64,000 nt of DNA from Augochlora pura (Eukaryota; Arthropoda; Insecta; Hymenoptera; Halictidae): assembly GCF_028453695.1 (NCBI RefSeq), contig NC_135778.1, positions 38,514,985 to 38,578,984 on the forward strand, written 5' to 3'. How positions within the stretch are numbered: the first letter of the stretch is position 1; each line of letters starts with the position of its first letter. Below, piece after piece: positions 22,981-36,082 of this stretch. The notes below the pieces were generated by a model. That model was not told the origin of the DNA. It saw only the letters and a program-made list of their open reading frames with translations, and searched no databases. Position numbers and translations under genes: made by a program.

Positions 22981-25900
22981 ATGTGGTCCTGCAGGATGCA
23001 TCAGGGACTGCTTAGTGCGTGGCTGGTGGTGTTGTCCGGCGCGCTGGTGTCCAGCCAGAAAGACCCGGACAGCAACGATTCCGGTCCCAGCGAGCCGGAC
23101 TTCGAGACCCGTAAGCTTCCGTGTTTTAATTTCAATTTATTCTAATCGACGAGCACGTGGCGTCGATCCGCGACGAGTCACGGCGAGGGGAAAGCATCCT
23201 TTCGTGGAAATAGAAATGACAGAAATGACGTGTGAAATTCGCCGGAGCATCGGCAGAGAAGTGACCTTTGGCTGCGAGCTCGCCGGCGATTGCGCAATCG
23301 GGGGTCCGCTTTCATATCGGGAAACGGTATCGAAGCCGCGCCGCGAAAACATCGCGTCACGTGGCCCCGGCGGCGAGTTTTCCGAGAAGGTTCGCCCCGG
23401 CGGCGATTTTCACCGCGACGATGCGCCCGCGAGTTGTAACCGTACGCCGTCGCGGCATCCACGTAACAGGTGGCACAATGAAGGCAAGGCCCACCTAGCG
23501 AGCGATTATTCCCCGCGTATTTTCCTTTTTACGATCATTGAGCGTATCTGCCTTTCTCTTTCTCCGCGCGGACGGTAATTGCGGGGAACGATTATGTCGC
23601 GGAAGCGTGTTTCGCCGACGCGGCCTGCGGTCGACTTTTGTTCGGGAAATCCCCGAAATCTTGCGAAAACACGTTTCCCACGGTCGAAAGCTTTTCTTTC
23701 AGTTTAGTGGTTTTATTTATGCGTATACTTCTTTTTTCTTTATTTATAATATTGCGAGGGGAGTTTGTTATCTTTTCATTTCACTTATTTGCGTATAAGG
23801 CTCTTTAGTGAAGCAAAAATATTGAAGATTGTTAGGTTAATTATACACTGAAATTTAAAGGTTAATAATGAACGTTGTAAAGTCTTTTTTATGTTTTTAA
23901 TTTTAAAACGATGTTCGTTGCAATGAATTTATGTTATGTATTAAAACGTTAAGAGAAAAGACAGTCATTTTTAATTTTAATATTACACTTACAAATCGAA
24001 AAAGTTAATAATTGGCTTTTACGTTTATTTTTTTAATTTAAAGCAAAGCAGCTGCTTTATTGAATAATATTTATACGATAGAGCTTTAAAAAGTCAAGAA
24101 TTTACACGCAGAAATAACAAAGCAAATTGTTTTTTTAAGTAGCATATATCACAGTTGTTGTTAAACGTCAGTTGCCGTTTTTATGACTGAGTATCTCCGT
24201 CGCGGATATTTTGCAACGTAATGTTCAAATGCAAAATGAATATTTACTATGTTTCTTAGATCATTCGGTCACTGTTTAGCGCTTGTTAACCCTTTGCACT
24301 CGAGTGGCGACTTTGCAACGCTATTAAAATTGTTATAGCACGTTCCAAAATTATCTTCATACTTCAGATTTAAAAAATTGTTCAGAGTATAATTGTTATA
24401 CGAGTCACGAGGCTCGATTTTAAATGCATAGAATGAATTTTGTAATACAAAAATCAGAAAAATTATTTTAGATTTTCAGTTGAAATCATTTTGAGTAGAA
24501 AGGGTTAAAATAATAAATAAATAAATATCCAAGTGTAAGTAGTAAATAGTATTTTCTCACGATGAAATCACGCAAATATTTCAATGTTTACTATACTATA
24601 TGAAATTATTTCACATTTTCTCAGCTCTGCGAAGAACCACATAACCTAAAAATTGCATAAAAATCCACTGCAGAACGCTTGCTTTATTAAAGAAAGGAAA
24701 AGAATTATTAATAATAAAAATCAAAGTAAAAACAACCCTCCACGGATTCGCATAACTTTCAATTACCGACATTTCACCAAATATTTCTCGTTTCATCACA
24801 AGATGACGTGTACGTCTTAATTACATAACACCTCTGAGATAATCGATAACACAATTAACGACGACTGCCGGCGCCATGACAAAAGGGTTAAAATGTTCCG
24901 GTAGTCCAGCAGAAAAATCACCGCCTCGGAAACGACCGCGACTATTGTTTACGCCGTTCGGGTCCGCCTCGTCGTTAGAATGACATCCTTTTTCGTACTT
25001 CACCGATGCGATACTTTCTCTCGGAACACGTGCACCGTCCGCGCACCCGGCGGATTTTCTCCTCGCAACGCGGCACGGACACCGGCTGGAAACGTTGAAT
25101 TTTCTCGCTGGCCACGATCGATCGATCGGTCTACCACAGACCGTGCCCGGTGCCTTGTAAGCCCGATCGATCGCGTGTATTTTTTCTGTAACGGCGATCC
25201 GGATACCGAATAAACTTAGCTTTGTATGGTAATACGGAAAACCGTAGCAAATCCCGTGGATCTTTACCGTCCAAGGTATAGTCCACGATCACGCGATAGT
25301 TACTGTCTTGAACCGAGACCTAGCCTTTCGATTGTCTGTTGCGCAAGCGCCGTTTGTTTATCGTTAACTGCACAATGCTTAAAGGAGGCATTACTTTTTA
25401 TCTTGTATTTTACAGCATTAATTTTGCGATAATTAAGTAAACAATAGCAAAAGATGAGAAGCGATTAAATGGTAAATATAGACGTAGGAAGGAATTACTG
25501 TTAATAGTTAGTAAAGGTTGTCTTTTAATTTATTTGGTAAAAATAATGTTGAATAGAGGTGATGAAAGGTGTAGTTTTGGAAGAAGAAAACAAGGCCGAT
25601 TTTATTAGTAATAACTATAGCAAAAGTCGAGAAGTAATTGCATAGTAAATATAGAAATAGAAAGAAATTGCTGAAAGTTCTCCTTTAACCTTTCTGGTAA
25701 AAATAATGCTAGAAATAATAAAAGGTGTCATTTTGATAGAAATAGCCTTAAGATAATAACCTCAAATATAGAAATAGGAAGACACTGCTGTCAATAATTA
25801 TTAAAGATTCTCTTTTAACTTCTCCAGCAAAATTAATATTAAATAGTGATATTAAAAGGCGTCTCTTCGGAAAAAATAGCGCTAAAATGAAAGCAGGATC

Positions 25901-28900
25901 AATTTTATTAATAATAACCATATCAAAAGTCCAGAAGCGATTGCATAATAAATATAGAAATAGGAAGAAATTGCTATTAACAATCGCCAAAGTTTCTCAC
26001 CTAACCTCTTCGCTAAAAATAATATTAAAAACAATAAAAAGCGTCTCTTCGAAAGAAATAGCATTAAAATAATAACCTCAAATATAGAAACAGGAAAAAA
26101 TTGCTATTAACAATCACCAAAGGTTCTCACCTAACCTCTTTAGTAAAAATTATATTAAAAACAATAAAAAGCGTCTCTTCGCCTTAAAATAGCCTTAAAA
26201 TAATAACCTTAAATATAGAAACAGGAAAAAATTGCTATTAACAATTACCAAAGGTTCTCCCTTAACCTAAAAATACTATCAAAAGCAATCAGATTCGCCT
26301 CTTCGTAATAAATCGTGCTAAGATAAAAGCAGAAAACAAATTGTCTCAATCAAAAAGAGCGGATCTCTTTAAACAGCTGCAACGTTCGCACTGATGCAAT
26401 TTAGAGATAATTTAAAGCGACGGGATTTATAAGAAACTGTAAAAGGGTCAGTGTGTCGCGATACCAAAATATCGTGGAGAGACACCGGGGCCGCGACGCA
26501 ACATGTACCAGATAACGCAATCCCGCCGGGCGACGGTCATGTTTCGGCTGTCGACGGCGGACGAACGCCGTGGTCGGAATTCCGTGATCCGTAGGACATG
26601 TGCCGGCCTCCGCAACAATGGTGGACGAGAGCGAGCCTGCCCGTTCTATCCGGGCTAGTTAAAACGGCCGGCGAAACACGAACTATTATACGTATTATGC
26701 GAGAGAAAGAGAGAGAAAGAGAAAGAGACTACGTTGGTCACTGTACAACATAATGGTACCGGGGGTATGGCGTAACGGCTCTCGATGGCGTGGCGAAGGT
26801 TATGTCAGAGATTGCATAACCGCTTGAGGATCGGCGGCAATCGGTCGGAGAAAGTACGCGGCAGCCTAGGAGCCGGTCTTACGACGGCGTATCCCTCGTC
26901 CCACACAGGACGCCGCTCGTCCTCGTCTGTCCGCCGCGAATCCACCAGCGGTCTTCGAGTGAAAGCGTCACCGTAATCCGCCGGTGCATCGGTCGGTCCA
27001 GATTCCTAGGATGAACAGAATAGTATCGCGCTGTAATAACCGCATCCGCGATCGATGCCGATCGTTGACGCTCAAATGACCGCAGAATTATTTAACGGTG
27101 ATTTATTCTGAAACCGACGGATTTTGTCGACTGGAAAAGAGGCGAATGCGTTCATTAAAAGACAAATTACTAAATAGGAAATTAAATTTATTAGCCTTGC
27201 AACTAATATATTGTAAAGGCAGTTTCTATAATAATTTTAGCAATTTCATAGGTTATGTGACATTTTGCGAAGTTCCCTTGTCCATCGAAATATGAGAAAT
27301 TTCGTGAGAGATCGTCCACGCTTTTGCGCCGACTGGATAAATTATCTCTTTTGTATAAAACGTTTCCGTCGTGGCGTGTCAATCACGATTTCGATAGAAA
27401 AATTATTGCCTGAATTAGTGAGAAATAAGCGGTTGTGGTCCAACAGCGGATACAAGCGAGCAATTTTGGCACCGACAGGATCTCGGGTTCTTACCAGTTC
27501 GTTTGCTCTCCTCGATTCTCCGGGGCCCGATCGGTTCGACAGAATTGCGAAACACTGTCGGTTATTGCGAAGAACGGTTTCATCATCTACAGACGAGATA
27601 AGTGACATGCACTGTCGGTTAATTTCGACTCGGGACAGTGCCCGGTATTGCATATCACGTGGCGCGAACGTCGCTACACACGCGTCGAAGTCTCCGGACT
27701 GCGACGCGCTGCGCGGCGAACGATCGAAGTCGGAGAGCTTTTCGTAAAAATCAGGAAAAGCAATGATTTCCTTTTTAGCTATATCAATGTTGAAATGTTG
27801 CTACATAAGAGAAAAATTGAGAGAATGAGGTTAGAACGTCTTTTAACCTTGAAAATTTATGTTAACCCTTTGTGAGCTACTCTTAGCCACCAATATATTA
27901 TTTCCTTATTTATTATTGTATTATAGTGCTTCTTAGAATTTTTTAATATAGTTTAATACAATGTTATATGTAATATAATTTTTTTTATATAGTTATATCA
28001 TTTCTTTATTTTTATATAAAATTGGAATATATTATTGCGTTAAGGTTACGTCAAAGTAGTGTAGCACAATAATATGTCTCAATTTTGTGTGAAAATAGAA
28101 AAAGTAATATATTCAAAAAATTATATTATATATGATATTTTAGATAGACTTTAAGACAGAATTTATAGATTCCATTTTTGCTATTTAATATTGCATATTA
28201 TGTATTATCATTGTGTATTGCTTGATCGAAAATTAATTCAGCTTGACACCTATATATCAACTTAATAAAACTGCAAATGTTTAAACTTTAAATATTCCAA
28301 GAAAATTTTGATTTATCCAGCACAGCGTACAGTTCGATTAAATAACGTTTCTATAAATTTTTACACGCTGATTTCAAATTCATTCGCAAAATTTATCTAC
28401 CAATTGAAGGTTTTGTAGAAAAAAATCGATTAGCAACCATGTCACTAAATCAAACAATACTCGTTTATTTCTTACAATAAGAAAAATATGACTTACTATT
28501 GCTCCCACTCGTGCAACAAATACATATAAAAATTCTCGCTCGTACAGAATTTGTTTAACAAAAATATTAATATCGCGTCAGTTCCGAAAGGAACACCGCG
28601 TGGAAAAGACGAGCGCAGTAAAATGCAACGAGTAATCCATTTTCCATCGTTGGGTAACGCTCGGACCCTAATTATTCGTCGAATAATTTATTCCATTAGA
28701 CAATCGGGAATACATAGAGAATCGTACGGGTAATCCGAAGACATCGGAAGTGAGAGCTGTTGCGTAAAAGTTGAAGGAAGTAGGAAGGCTTCGTGGTTCG
28801 TCGGTGGTAACCGGGAATCACGACTCCGTGACTTCGCGTGAACTAAATAACTCGCTGATAATCAGCACCACGCGCGTATTATTTGTGCCGAATGTTTTAC

Positions 28901-31685
28901 GGCCGGGTTCATTCACTAGATTCTATCTTTCACAGCCGAGTACATAATACCGTGTAGTAGATCGGACCCGAAGATAGAGACGTGCTTCCAGAAAACCCTG
29001 AACCATCTTCAACCGTACCTGCTGAAAGGTGAGATACTATTCCATGCTGTTAAACGTGCCCATAATTATGAAAGTGGTCTAAGTGAAAATTTGAAGAAAA
29101 AAAAATGAGTTTGTCAGTTATTCCACACCACATTATTTTCAACTAAATTTATTCAATGTAATTTTTACGATCTCGTGAAAAAATGATAAGAATGCTTTAC
29201 TTTTTGAGAATCATTAATAAATCCGCACGAATCGTTTCAAATCAAACTCGTGATTCTTTATTGTTTTAACTCATCTATAATACATTTAGTTAATTTTGAA
29301 AATGGTCCAAGTCGATTCAAACGTTAAAAACAACATTATCGTATGAAATTCGCACAAAATTTCGTATTCATAATAAATTTCCATTATTCGAGACTAATAA
29401 AATTCTAAATAAAAGGATCGCGTAATGTAAAGATATATTTTAATTTATGCAAATATCTCGAAACAAGAAATATACGACTTGGACCACTTTCATAATTATG
29501 GGCACAGATATCGGATTCAGCCGTATTCCAACGCGACGATAATTATTTTTAGGTATACCGGAGTTGGATCTGCCGCCGATCGAGCCGTTGATCATCCCGG
29601 AGCTAGGCATGGAGAACGGACAGGGTGCCGTGCGCATCAGAGCTCTGTTCTCCAATATCACGGTGATCGGGGCGGGAAACTATTCCATCACGAAGACGAG
29701 ATTGGACGTCTCGTCGTACAGGCTCGATTTGCATCTAGCGTTCCCGAAGATCGAGCTTCAAGGAGGCTACGAGGTGGTTGGAAACGTGCTTCTATTCCCG
29801 ATTCAGAGCCACGGAGACTTTTGGGCGCTTTTCGGTAAGATGTTGTTGCTGTTCAGTGTTGGGAAGCGGATGGTCGTAAAGCGGCGCCGGGTCACGGTTG
29901 GATGAAGCGAAATTAGTATGTCTCAGACATTGTGGAGAGAAGGTAAATGGTTTTGCTGGCAGAAATGACCCGGTGCTGCTGACGTACTGTTAATGACGGG
30001 GATGGGAATATAGAGGTAGGGTGAAGGGTATGAATCAGTGGAGAAGGGTGCTATGGAAAGTGGTATATTATGAAGAGGTTACTGTGAAAAATAGTATATT
30101 ATGAAAAGGGTACTGTAAAAAGTACTATACTGTGAAAAGGGTACTGTAAAAAGTACTATACTGTGAAAAGGGTATTATGAAAAGTGTACTGTGAAAAATA
30201 GTATATTATGGAAAGGGTACTGTGAAAAGTAGTATACTTTCAAAAGGGTACTGTGAAAAGTAGTATATTATCAAAAGGGTACTGTGAAAAGTAGTATATT
30301 ATCAAAAGGGTACTGTGAAAAGTACTATGCTATGAAAAGGGTACTGTAAAAAATAGTATATTATGAAAAGGGTACTCTAAAAAGTACTATACTGTGAAAA
30401 GGGTACTATGAAAAGGGTACTGTGAAAAATAGTATATTATAAAAAGGGTACTCTAAAAAGTACTATACTGTGGAAAGAGTACTATGAAAAGAGTACTGTG
30501 AAAAATAGTATATTATGAAAAGGGCACTGTGAAAAGTAGTATACTATGAAAAGGGTACTGTGAAAAGTACTATGCTATTAATTCTTTAAAATTATTAAAG
30601 AGATATATTAACGTCCACGTAGCATTTGAATAGTGCAATTAATGATTATTTTTGTAACGAGCAAATTTTTTCATTCGATGTCACCGTATTTAAAGCACCA
30701 GTCGCTATTCAACCATTGTGAATTAATATTCGCGTCATTGGGGAGATTGATAGCCTCGACTATCTTATCAATATTTCATGACAGTCCGTAATTACGTCAG
30801 TTTCCAAGCAGGAAATTTCAAACATTTATTTGTCAATCAACGTAAATACGTTTATCTAGAGAAAACGATAATCATTTATTGGCGTATTAATCTAAAAATT
30901 AGATTAAAACATTGACGTGCTTTTTTAACAAATTTGTTTGTTTTCAAATCAATACGTAAACAATAAACGTTTTTATCGTTGACAAATAAACTCGAAATAT
31001 GCGCGTCAAATAACCAAACTGCAAGAAATAGATATTAAACGAGAAGTTAATTCTTCTTTAAATAATTTTGTTAAAATTCTAGAACGACATTTTTTAATTC
31101 TTTTAGTTTCTCTGGTCTTCTACTGGCCAATAAGTTATCTAAATAATACAATGTTCAATTGCCAGAAAAAGCTATCTATTAACTAGAAATTGTAGTCAAT
31201 TCTACTGGCCAATAATTTATCTAAACAATACAACAACAAAATAACAGAACGTTCGACTACCAGAATATAATAAAACTCAATGTTCGAACAACGAAATATC
31301 ATTTCGAAACGTCCCGATTGGCTGTCGCCTTACCGAATCTCTGAAGAAGTTTCTCTCGAAAAAACGACCTCTGTTTTCAGGCGACGTGCAGGCGATCGCC
31401 CGGGTGCAGGGCGCCGAGGAGATCCGCGACGGCGTTCGTTACCTGAAGGTGTCGCGGATGTTGGTGGACTTCAGCCTGGGCCGGGCACGGTTTCGCGTGA
31501 TCGACCAGCTGAACGGCGACAACGTGATCGGCCAGGCGATGAATCAGTTTCTCAATCAGAACGCGAAGGAGATCATCGAAGAAATGCGACCGGCGGCGAG
31601 CGCCTCGATCGCGAAACACTTCAAGGACTTCCTCGGCAAGGCCTTGACCAAAGTGCCGCTGAAAGTTTGGCTCCGCGACACGTAG
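22981..31685 (+). CDS. JHBP/takeout-family protein (gene D), complete
   Basis: Exons 22981-23110, 28936-29028, 29553-29834, 31381-31685 (TAG), all internal junctions phase 1, giving 269 residues. The leader (MWSCRMHQGLLSAWLVVLSG, then ALVSS) is a signal peptide followed by an acidic Ser/Asp/Pro stretch. The JHBP domain starts at PEYIIPCSRSDPKIETC with the paired cysteines C50 and C60. It continues GIPELDLPPIEPLIIPELGM, IKTRLDV-like and FPKIELQGGYEVVGN motifs. It ends with NQFLNQNAKEIIEEMRP and a helix finishing KVWLRDT. Predicted secreted hydrophobic-ligand carrier. Intron 1 is 5.8 kb and holds a CpG-rich island and repeats; intron 3 holds a 31-bp minisatellite. The divergent C-terminus, lacking the VLLPP-type ending of gene C, marks it as a separate subfamily. 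A second in-frame ATG at codon 6 is an alternative start. Confidence 0.92.
24290..24504. mobile_element. piggyBac-like MITE (CCCTTT ends, TTAA flanks)
   Basis: A 215-bp segment starting CCCTTTGCACTCGAG and ending TTGAGTAGAAAGGG. Perfect TTAA flanks both sides (24286-24289 and 24505-24508). Imperfect terminal inverted repeats of about 14 bases and a TTAA target duplication are the hallmarks of piggyBac-superfamily insertions. No ORF. It lies in intron 1 of JHBP gene D. Confidence 0.75.
25460..26330 (+). repeat. Long-unit degenerate tandem repeat in intron 1 of gene D
   Basis: About six imperfect copies of a unit containing AAATATAGAAA(T/C)AGGAA, AATTGCTATTAACAATCACC, CTAACCTCTT and AAAAAGCGTCTCTTCG. 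The AAATATAGA anchor recurs near 25474, 25646, 25764, 25950, 26077 and 26210, so spacing ranges from about 118 to 186 bases. Confidence 0.75.
26460..27010. promoter_or_regulatory. CpG-rich island in intron 1 of gene D
   Basis: A GC- and CpG-rich block with a GAGAGAAAGAGAGAG tract at 26701-26728, set in AT-rich intron. Open frames across it have no domain. It could be an enhancer or an alternative promoter; nothing in the sequence decides. Confidence 0.35.
30030..30585 (+). repeat. 31-bp minisatellite in intron 3 of gene D
   Basis: About 17 copies of a 31-base unit, typically GGGTACTGTGAAAAGTAGTA plus TATTATGAAAA, with one-base variants and a few shortened units. Entirely intronic. Confidence 0.92.
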
Positions 31686-32090
31686 CTCCGCCCGGTGGCC
31701 GACCGCCGATCCAAAGATGAGAAATTCGGTCGCCTCGAGGGACTCCACCTGTGCTTCCCCCTCTCTCCCGGCACGAGAACCACAGGCATCGTGCATTCGG
31801 AAATCGCGGCGCGACCGTGTGCCGCTTAAAGTACCCCGACGGACTAACAAATCCGCGAATTCTCGCGCGCGTCGCGATCGTCGTGGAACGAGTGCCGGGG
31901 TACTTGAGCGCACCCTATTCAATTAGGATTATTAGTGACAATTATGTATTAGTACTGGTAGCGTTATTACTGCTAGCATTGTTACTAGATTGCGGATTTT
32001 TATGCAAAATAATAGTCTGTATCAATTGTAAGTAATAGAAATGAAATGGTAAATTAATTCTACTTTTAGCCCCTTGATGAAAATTGCAGG

Positions 32091-32096
32091 AATAAA
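32091..32096 (+). other. Poly(A) signal of gene D
   Basis: AATAAA about 406 bases after the gene D stop codon; the first canonical signal in the downstream sequence. Confidence 0.45.
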
Positions 32097-32403
32097 TTAT
32101 TAAGTACGAATGTTATTCTATTCTTTAAAATTGGAATAAAATTCTAATCCCTCGTTGTTAATATCTAAGTAAATTTCTTCGTTCGAGTAAATTCGGAAAT
32201 AAACAATGTTCTGTCCCTTTTGAGTATATGATAACAATTGAAAAATTCCTAGTCGCGGTAACGTCAAGGGGTTAATCATCATTTTGACAGATTAAAGAAT
32301 AATATATCGTTCTTTTGAAATGCTTTTAATCTTTAAACTGTTTTATATTATAAATACGCAATTTTGCTATAAAATCCGCAGTCTAATTATTACTGTACGG
32401 TAG

Positions 32404-32632
32404 AGCCTCGATTATAATCGATTATAATATTTATACATGAATTAATTATTTCTCTGTCATTAATTCATTTTGGTTTCGTCGTTTAAATGACTTAATTGCT
32501 CCCGGAGCGACTTTATTGTAATTGTAACTGCGATTGTACTGTTTCTGGTTTCTATAGTGCAATTTTATCCGCGCTTCAGTTAGTTTTTTATTTAATCCGA
32601 CGTGCTATGTTTTATTGTTGATAATCGAGGCT
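32404..32632. mobile_element. MITE candidate with AGCCTCGATTAT ends
   Basis: AGCCTCGATTAT at 32404-32415 is matched by its exact reverse complement at 32621-32632. The left copy is preceded by ACGGTAG. This end sequence resembles those of pogo/Tigger-type elements, whose termini often include a CCTCGATTATCC-like stretch; that link is from memory of the class. The true outer ends may extend a few bases further. No ORF. Confidence 0.5.
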
Positions 32633-32827
32633 TCATCGCTGCTATTTTACTGCTTCCGAATTTTAATTGAAAGCGTAGCTCAGCGTAGTATTAATCTTAG
32701 TGAGCAGTGATCTCTCATCTATCTAATATCGATTATGCGTTATGCGAACATGGTAAACGGGAGATTAAGTTTGATTTTAAATCGAGGAAGTGAGGTTATG
32801 TCACGTGACGCGGCGATCGTCGCGTCA

Positions 32828-33059
32828 TTAGGTCGAGTCACGAATAACTTCCTTTTTTATCAGAATTTTTATTTTATTTATCTTGTTCGTTTCTTTTAAT
32901 TTATTTACTTGGATCTCTTTTTCAATTTTAAATCTTTAAACGCTTTAATAAATTATTTAATAAAAGCAAAAATTCATTTGTCACGGTGACTCATTGCGCG
33001 CGGAAACGAACAATAGATTCTACCTAACTGCGGCGGAAGTTATTCATGACTCGACCTAA
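32828..33059. mobile_element. MITE candidate, 25-bp terminal inverted repeats
   Basis: TTAGGTCGAGTCACGAATAA (continuing CTTCC) at 32828-32852 is mirrored by GGAAGTTATTCATGACTCGA (continuing CCTAA) at 33035-33059, with one mismatch in 25. The interior is AT-rich and noncoding. Flanks are ATTA-like, so a TA or TTA target duplication is possible. Confidence 0.75.
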
Positions 33060-33959
33060 TAATTTATTTCTACTGTTTCGATTTAAAATCTGGATTAATC
33101 TCATGGCTACCATGCACACGGCCACCATACACCGATTAATATAATCAAAGAAAGGCTTCTCTCTTAAAGAGTGCTCCCGGGTGGAATCGCCAATGTTTAA
33201 ATATTAATTTAAAAACCTAAAAATTCTTTCCCCTGAATGTGTGATCGCAAATGCTTCCTTCAAGAGATATTTATTTTTAAAGCTGTTAAAAAAGGTTTTT
33301 AAAATTGTAGGTTACGAATTAACTTAGGTAAAATATTATTAATTGTACTTTACCTAATATATTTGTAAAATCAATGAAGCATTTCATCTATTCTATTTAA
33401 CAGAGAAATAACTTGCTACTTCAAATGAAGCATATACATATTTCACAGCTGACAGAAACAGCGTATTTTATAATTATAATTAATAATAATTACAATTATC
33501 TTCAGCAATAAACTCGACAATTTTCTTTTGTAAAATACTTGATAAACCAGACTTGTTTCGATGGCACGAAACATTTTACAATTTCGATATTAAGTATCTC
33601 CTAAAGAAAGCTTTTACGAGCATAGTTATACAAGAGAAATTTGTTTATTTTATAATACTAATTTCATTTGCGATTTAACCCGCGAACACCCCCTACAGCA
33701 TGCTTCATAGATAAGTAACGTGAAATCAGTTGTCCAGGTCACTCTGTAAACTGAATTATTTATGTCAAACTTACTGCCTTATTATTCAGCTGTAATTAAT
33801 AGTTAAGTTACTTTATAACCCTCTCTAAATATTTTAGAACCAGTGGATTCTCTTTCACGTACGCCTCCGAAACATCTCACAGATCCAAGACTCGTTTCAC
33901 TATTCGATTTGTACATAGGAAACCGTCCCAAAAAAAGCTATAATATATTGTACAATACA

Positions 33960-34145
33960 AAAATTTTGTGTTGTATAAATACAAAATTAAATTGTTTAGA
34001 TACAAAATTAAATTGTATAGATACAAAATTAAATTGTATAATTACAAAATTAAATTGTATAATTACAAAATTAAATTGTATAGATACAAAAATTTTGTAT
34101 TCTATAAATACAAAATTAAATTGTATAAATACGAAATTTATACAA
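33960..34145 (+). repeat. 21-bp tandem repeat
   Basis: About nine copies of TAGATACAAAATTAAATTGT plus A. The unit is close to palindromic (TACAAAATT..AATTGTA), so the array could fold on itself. It opens frames on both strands that are not genes. Confidence 0.9.
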
Positions 34146-34883
34146 TACAAAAGTTTGGTACTTGTGCAGCACAAATTCTTGAGAATCGTTCCCCTCTGCG
34201 CATGCATACTATTCGCTTTGTAAATATAATCTTTGTAAAATACAATCTCAGATTTCAAAGGGAACGTTTATCTTTCTTCCTAACTCCCTCGAAACGGGAC
34301 GCGTCATCGCGGCGAACGAACTGTGGGGCGAGGGGAGAAGGGGGGGAGTTGAGGGGGCGGTACAGCAACACAACTAATCTGCCGCGCGGCGAGTCTATAG
34401 GTTCCCCGATAATTTATGAAACGCGGAGCTTAGGATTTTTTTTCGAGATATTAACTTTCCATTTTCCCGGCACGAGGATCCCGCACATTTTATTTACCGT
34501 GATTGTTCAGCTAAACAATGGCGGATCAGCCGGGGGCAAGATACGCTAATAACTGTGTTAACTAATCGCGTTAACACGTATTCGGTTCGCGCGAAGGGAA
34601 ATTCGTCATTTCACGAACGATCGTCGATCGACAAACAAAGAAAATCCGTCGCTTATTGGAAATTACGTTTTCTTTCATTAATTTCAATATTGATAAGCAA
34701 AATAAGATAAAAAGAAATAGAAGTATGACACATGTTGACTTAAAATGATAATATATATATAGATAGCTAATTAAATGCAATGATAAGAGAAATAATTTAT
34801 CAAAGAATGTTGAGGTTATGTCAAGAGAAATAATACAATATATAAATGGACATAACGATTAGAAAGAAAAGATAACTTATTAA

Positions 34884-35118
34884 CCCTTTTTGCACTCAAA
34901 GCCATTTTAACTATAAATCGGAAATAATTTTTCTAGTGCGCAGTATTTCCATACTAAGCGACGAAGTGCATTTTATATGTATCAAATTAATTGTGATTTA
35001 TAGCAGCAGTTTTATTTTTAACAATTCTTCTAAAATTAAACTTTGTTGCTGTAAAAATTCTTTTAGGTGACAGAACAATTTTAGCGATGCCTTAGAGTCA
35101 CCACTCGAGTGCAAAGGG
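34884..35118. mobile_element. piggyBac-like MITE, second copy
   Basis: Begins CCCTTTTTGCACTCAAAGCC after TTAA (34880-34883) and ends CACTCGAGTGCAAAGGG followed by TGAA, a decayed TTAA. It shares ends with the elements at 24290 and 38469. Its terminal repeats are longer and better preserved on the right. About 235 bp, no ORF. Confidence 0.75.
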
Positions 35119-35509
35119 TGAAACTTATATTAGAAAGAAAAGAAAAATTATATATACACTATTGTATATATATATATAATTTTTTAAATATATTGTATGC
35201 ATATAATAGTCAATTAAAATCATGAAATACCGACTAGGAAGTGAAATAAAATAACAGCGTCACACTTTCTAGCCATTTGAACGCTTTCTAGCCCGACATG
35301 TCTATGCCGAATTTAACGTTATTATAAAATTGCATATAAAGCAACGAAAGAAACCGAGTCACAAATATAACAAAACTAAAGCAGCTATTAAACTTATACA
35401 AAGTCGGACAGTCGAGCAGAAAGTTAAAAATTGAATATAAAAAGCTCAACCAAAGTACAAAAACCATTTCACCTTTCTGTATAAGGTTCTATAATTAACC
35501 AATCGGCAA

Positions 35510-36051
35510 TCTCAATTTTGCGTGGACGTCGCGAAATTTCGAGAACGTTCGCCGATCGTCGCCGAAGCGCCGAAACAAATTAGGTGTCGGCCGTGCATCG
35601 CGCGGAGCCGAATTCGTAAGTACGAGCAACGGGACGTCGTGGAATCGCGCAACGCGTTCCCCCGATAATGAATTAGAACCGTGGTAGAGAACTGTATCTG
35701 TCGACCTACGACCCCTCGCGTTCTCATTCGCTCTTTCGGGGCCGTGTCCGTTTTAGCCCGCTGTGCCGCGGCCGACTGCGCTCCGTCTTATGTCAGATCT
35801 TACACAGCCGAGTGGCGCGTCGGAACAACAGCCGCCACTGCGGCGGATCCGGGGGAGGTGACGGTGGGGAGAGGGTGTCGGTTCTTCGGTTTGTACGTTA
35901 TTCACGATAGCAGTGATAAGTGGACCGAGGCAGGCGAAGAAGAAGAAGAAGCCCGACGCCAGTCGGATCCGGATGTAACGCGGCGGCAGTACACGCTGGA
36001 CGGTAGCCTTTGTTCGTTGACTACGCGCTGAACACAGAGTGGGTTGCTAGA

Positions 36052-36082
<31 letters not shown>

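Larger units (their letters stand above)
32097..35500. other. Intergenic region between gene D and the transporter
   Basis: No supported gene. It contains three inverted-repeat elements and a 21-bp tandem repeat, described separately. The open frames at 33843-34549 arise from that repeat and the GC-rich patch beside it. Confidence 0.55.

Noticed and set aside
27265..27747. 160-codon plus frame in gene D intron 1
   Set aside because: No domain, no splice context, and an opposing minus frame is also open; judged chance.
33843..34549. Overlapping frames rich in KIKLYRYKIKLY on both strands
   Set aside because: Translation of the 21-bp tandem repeat.
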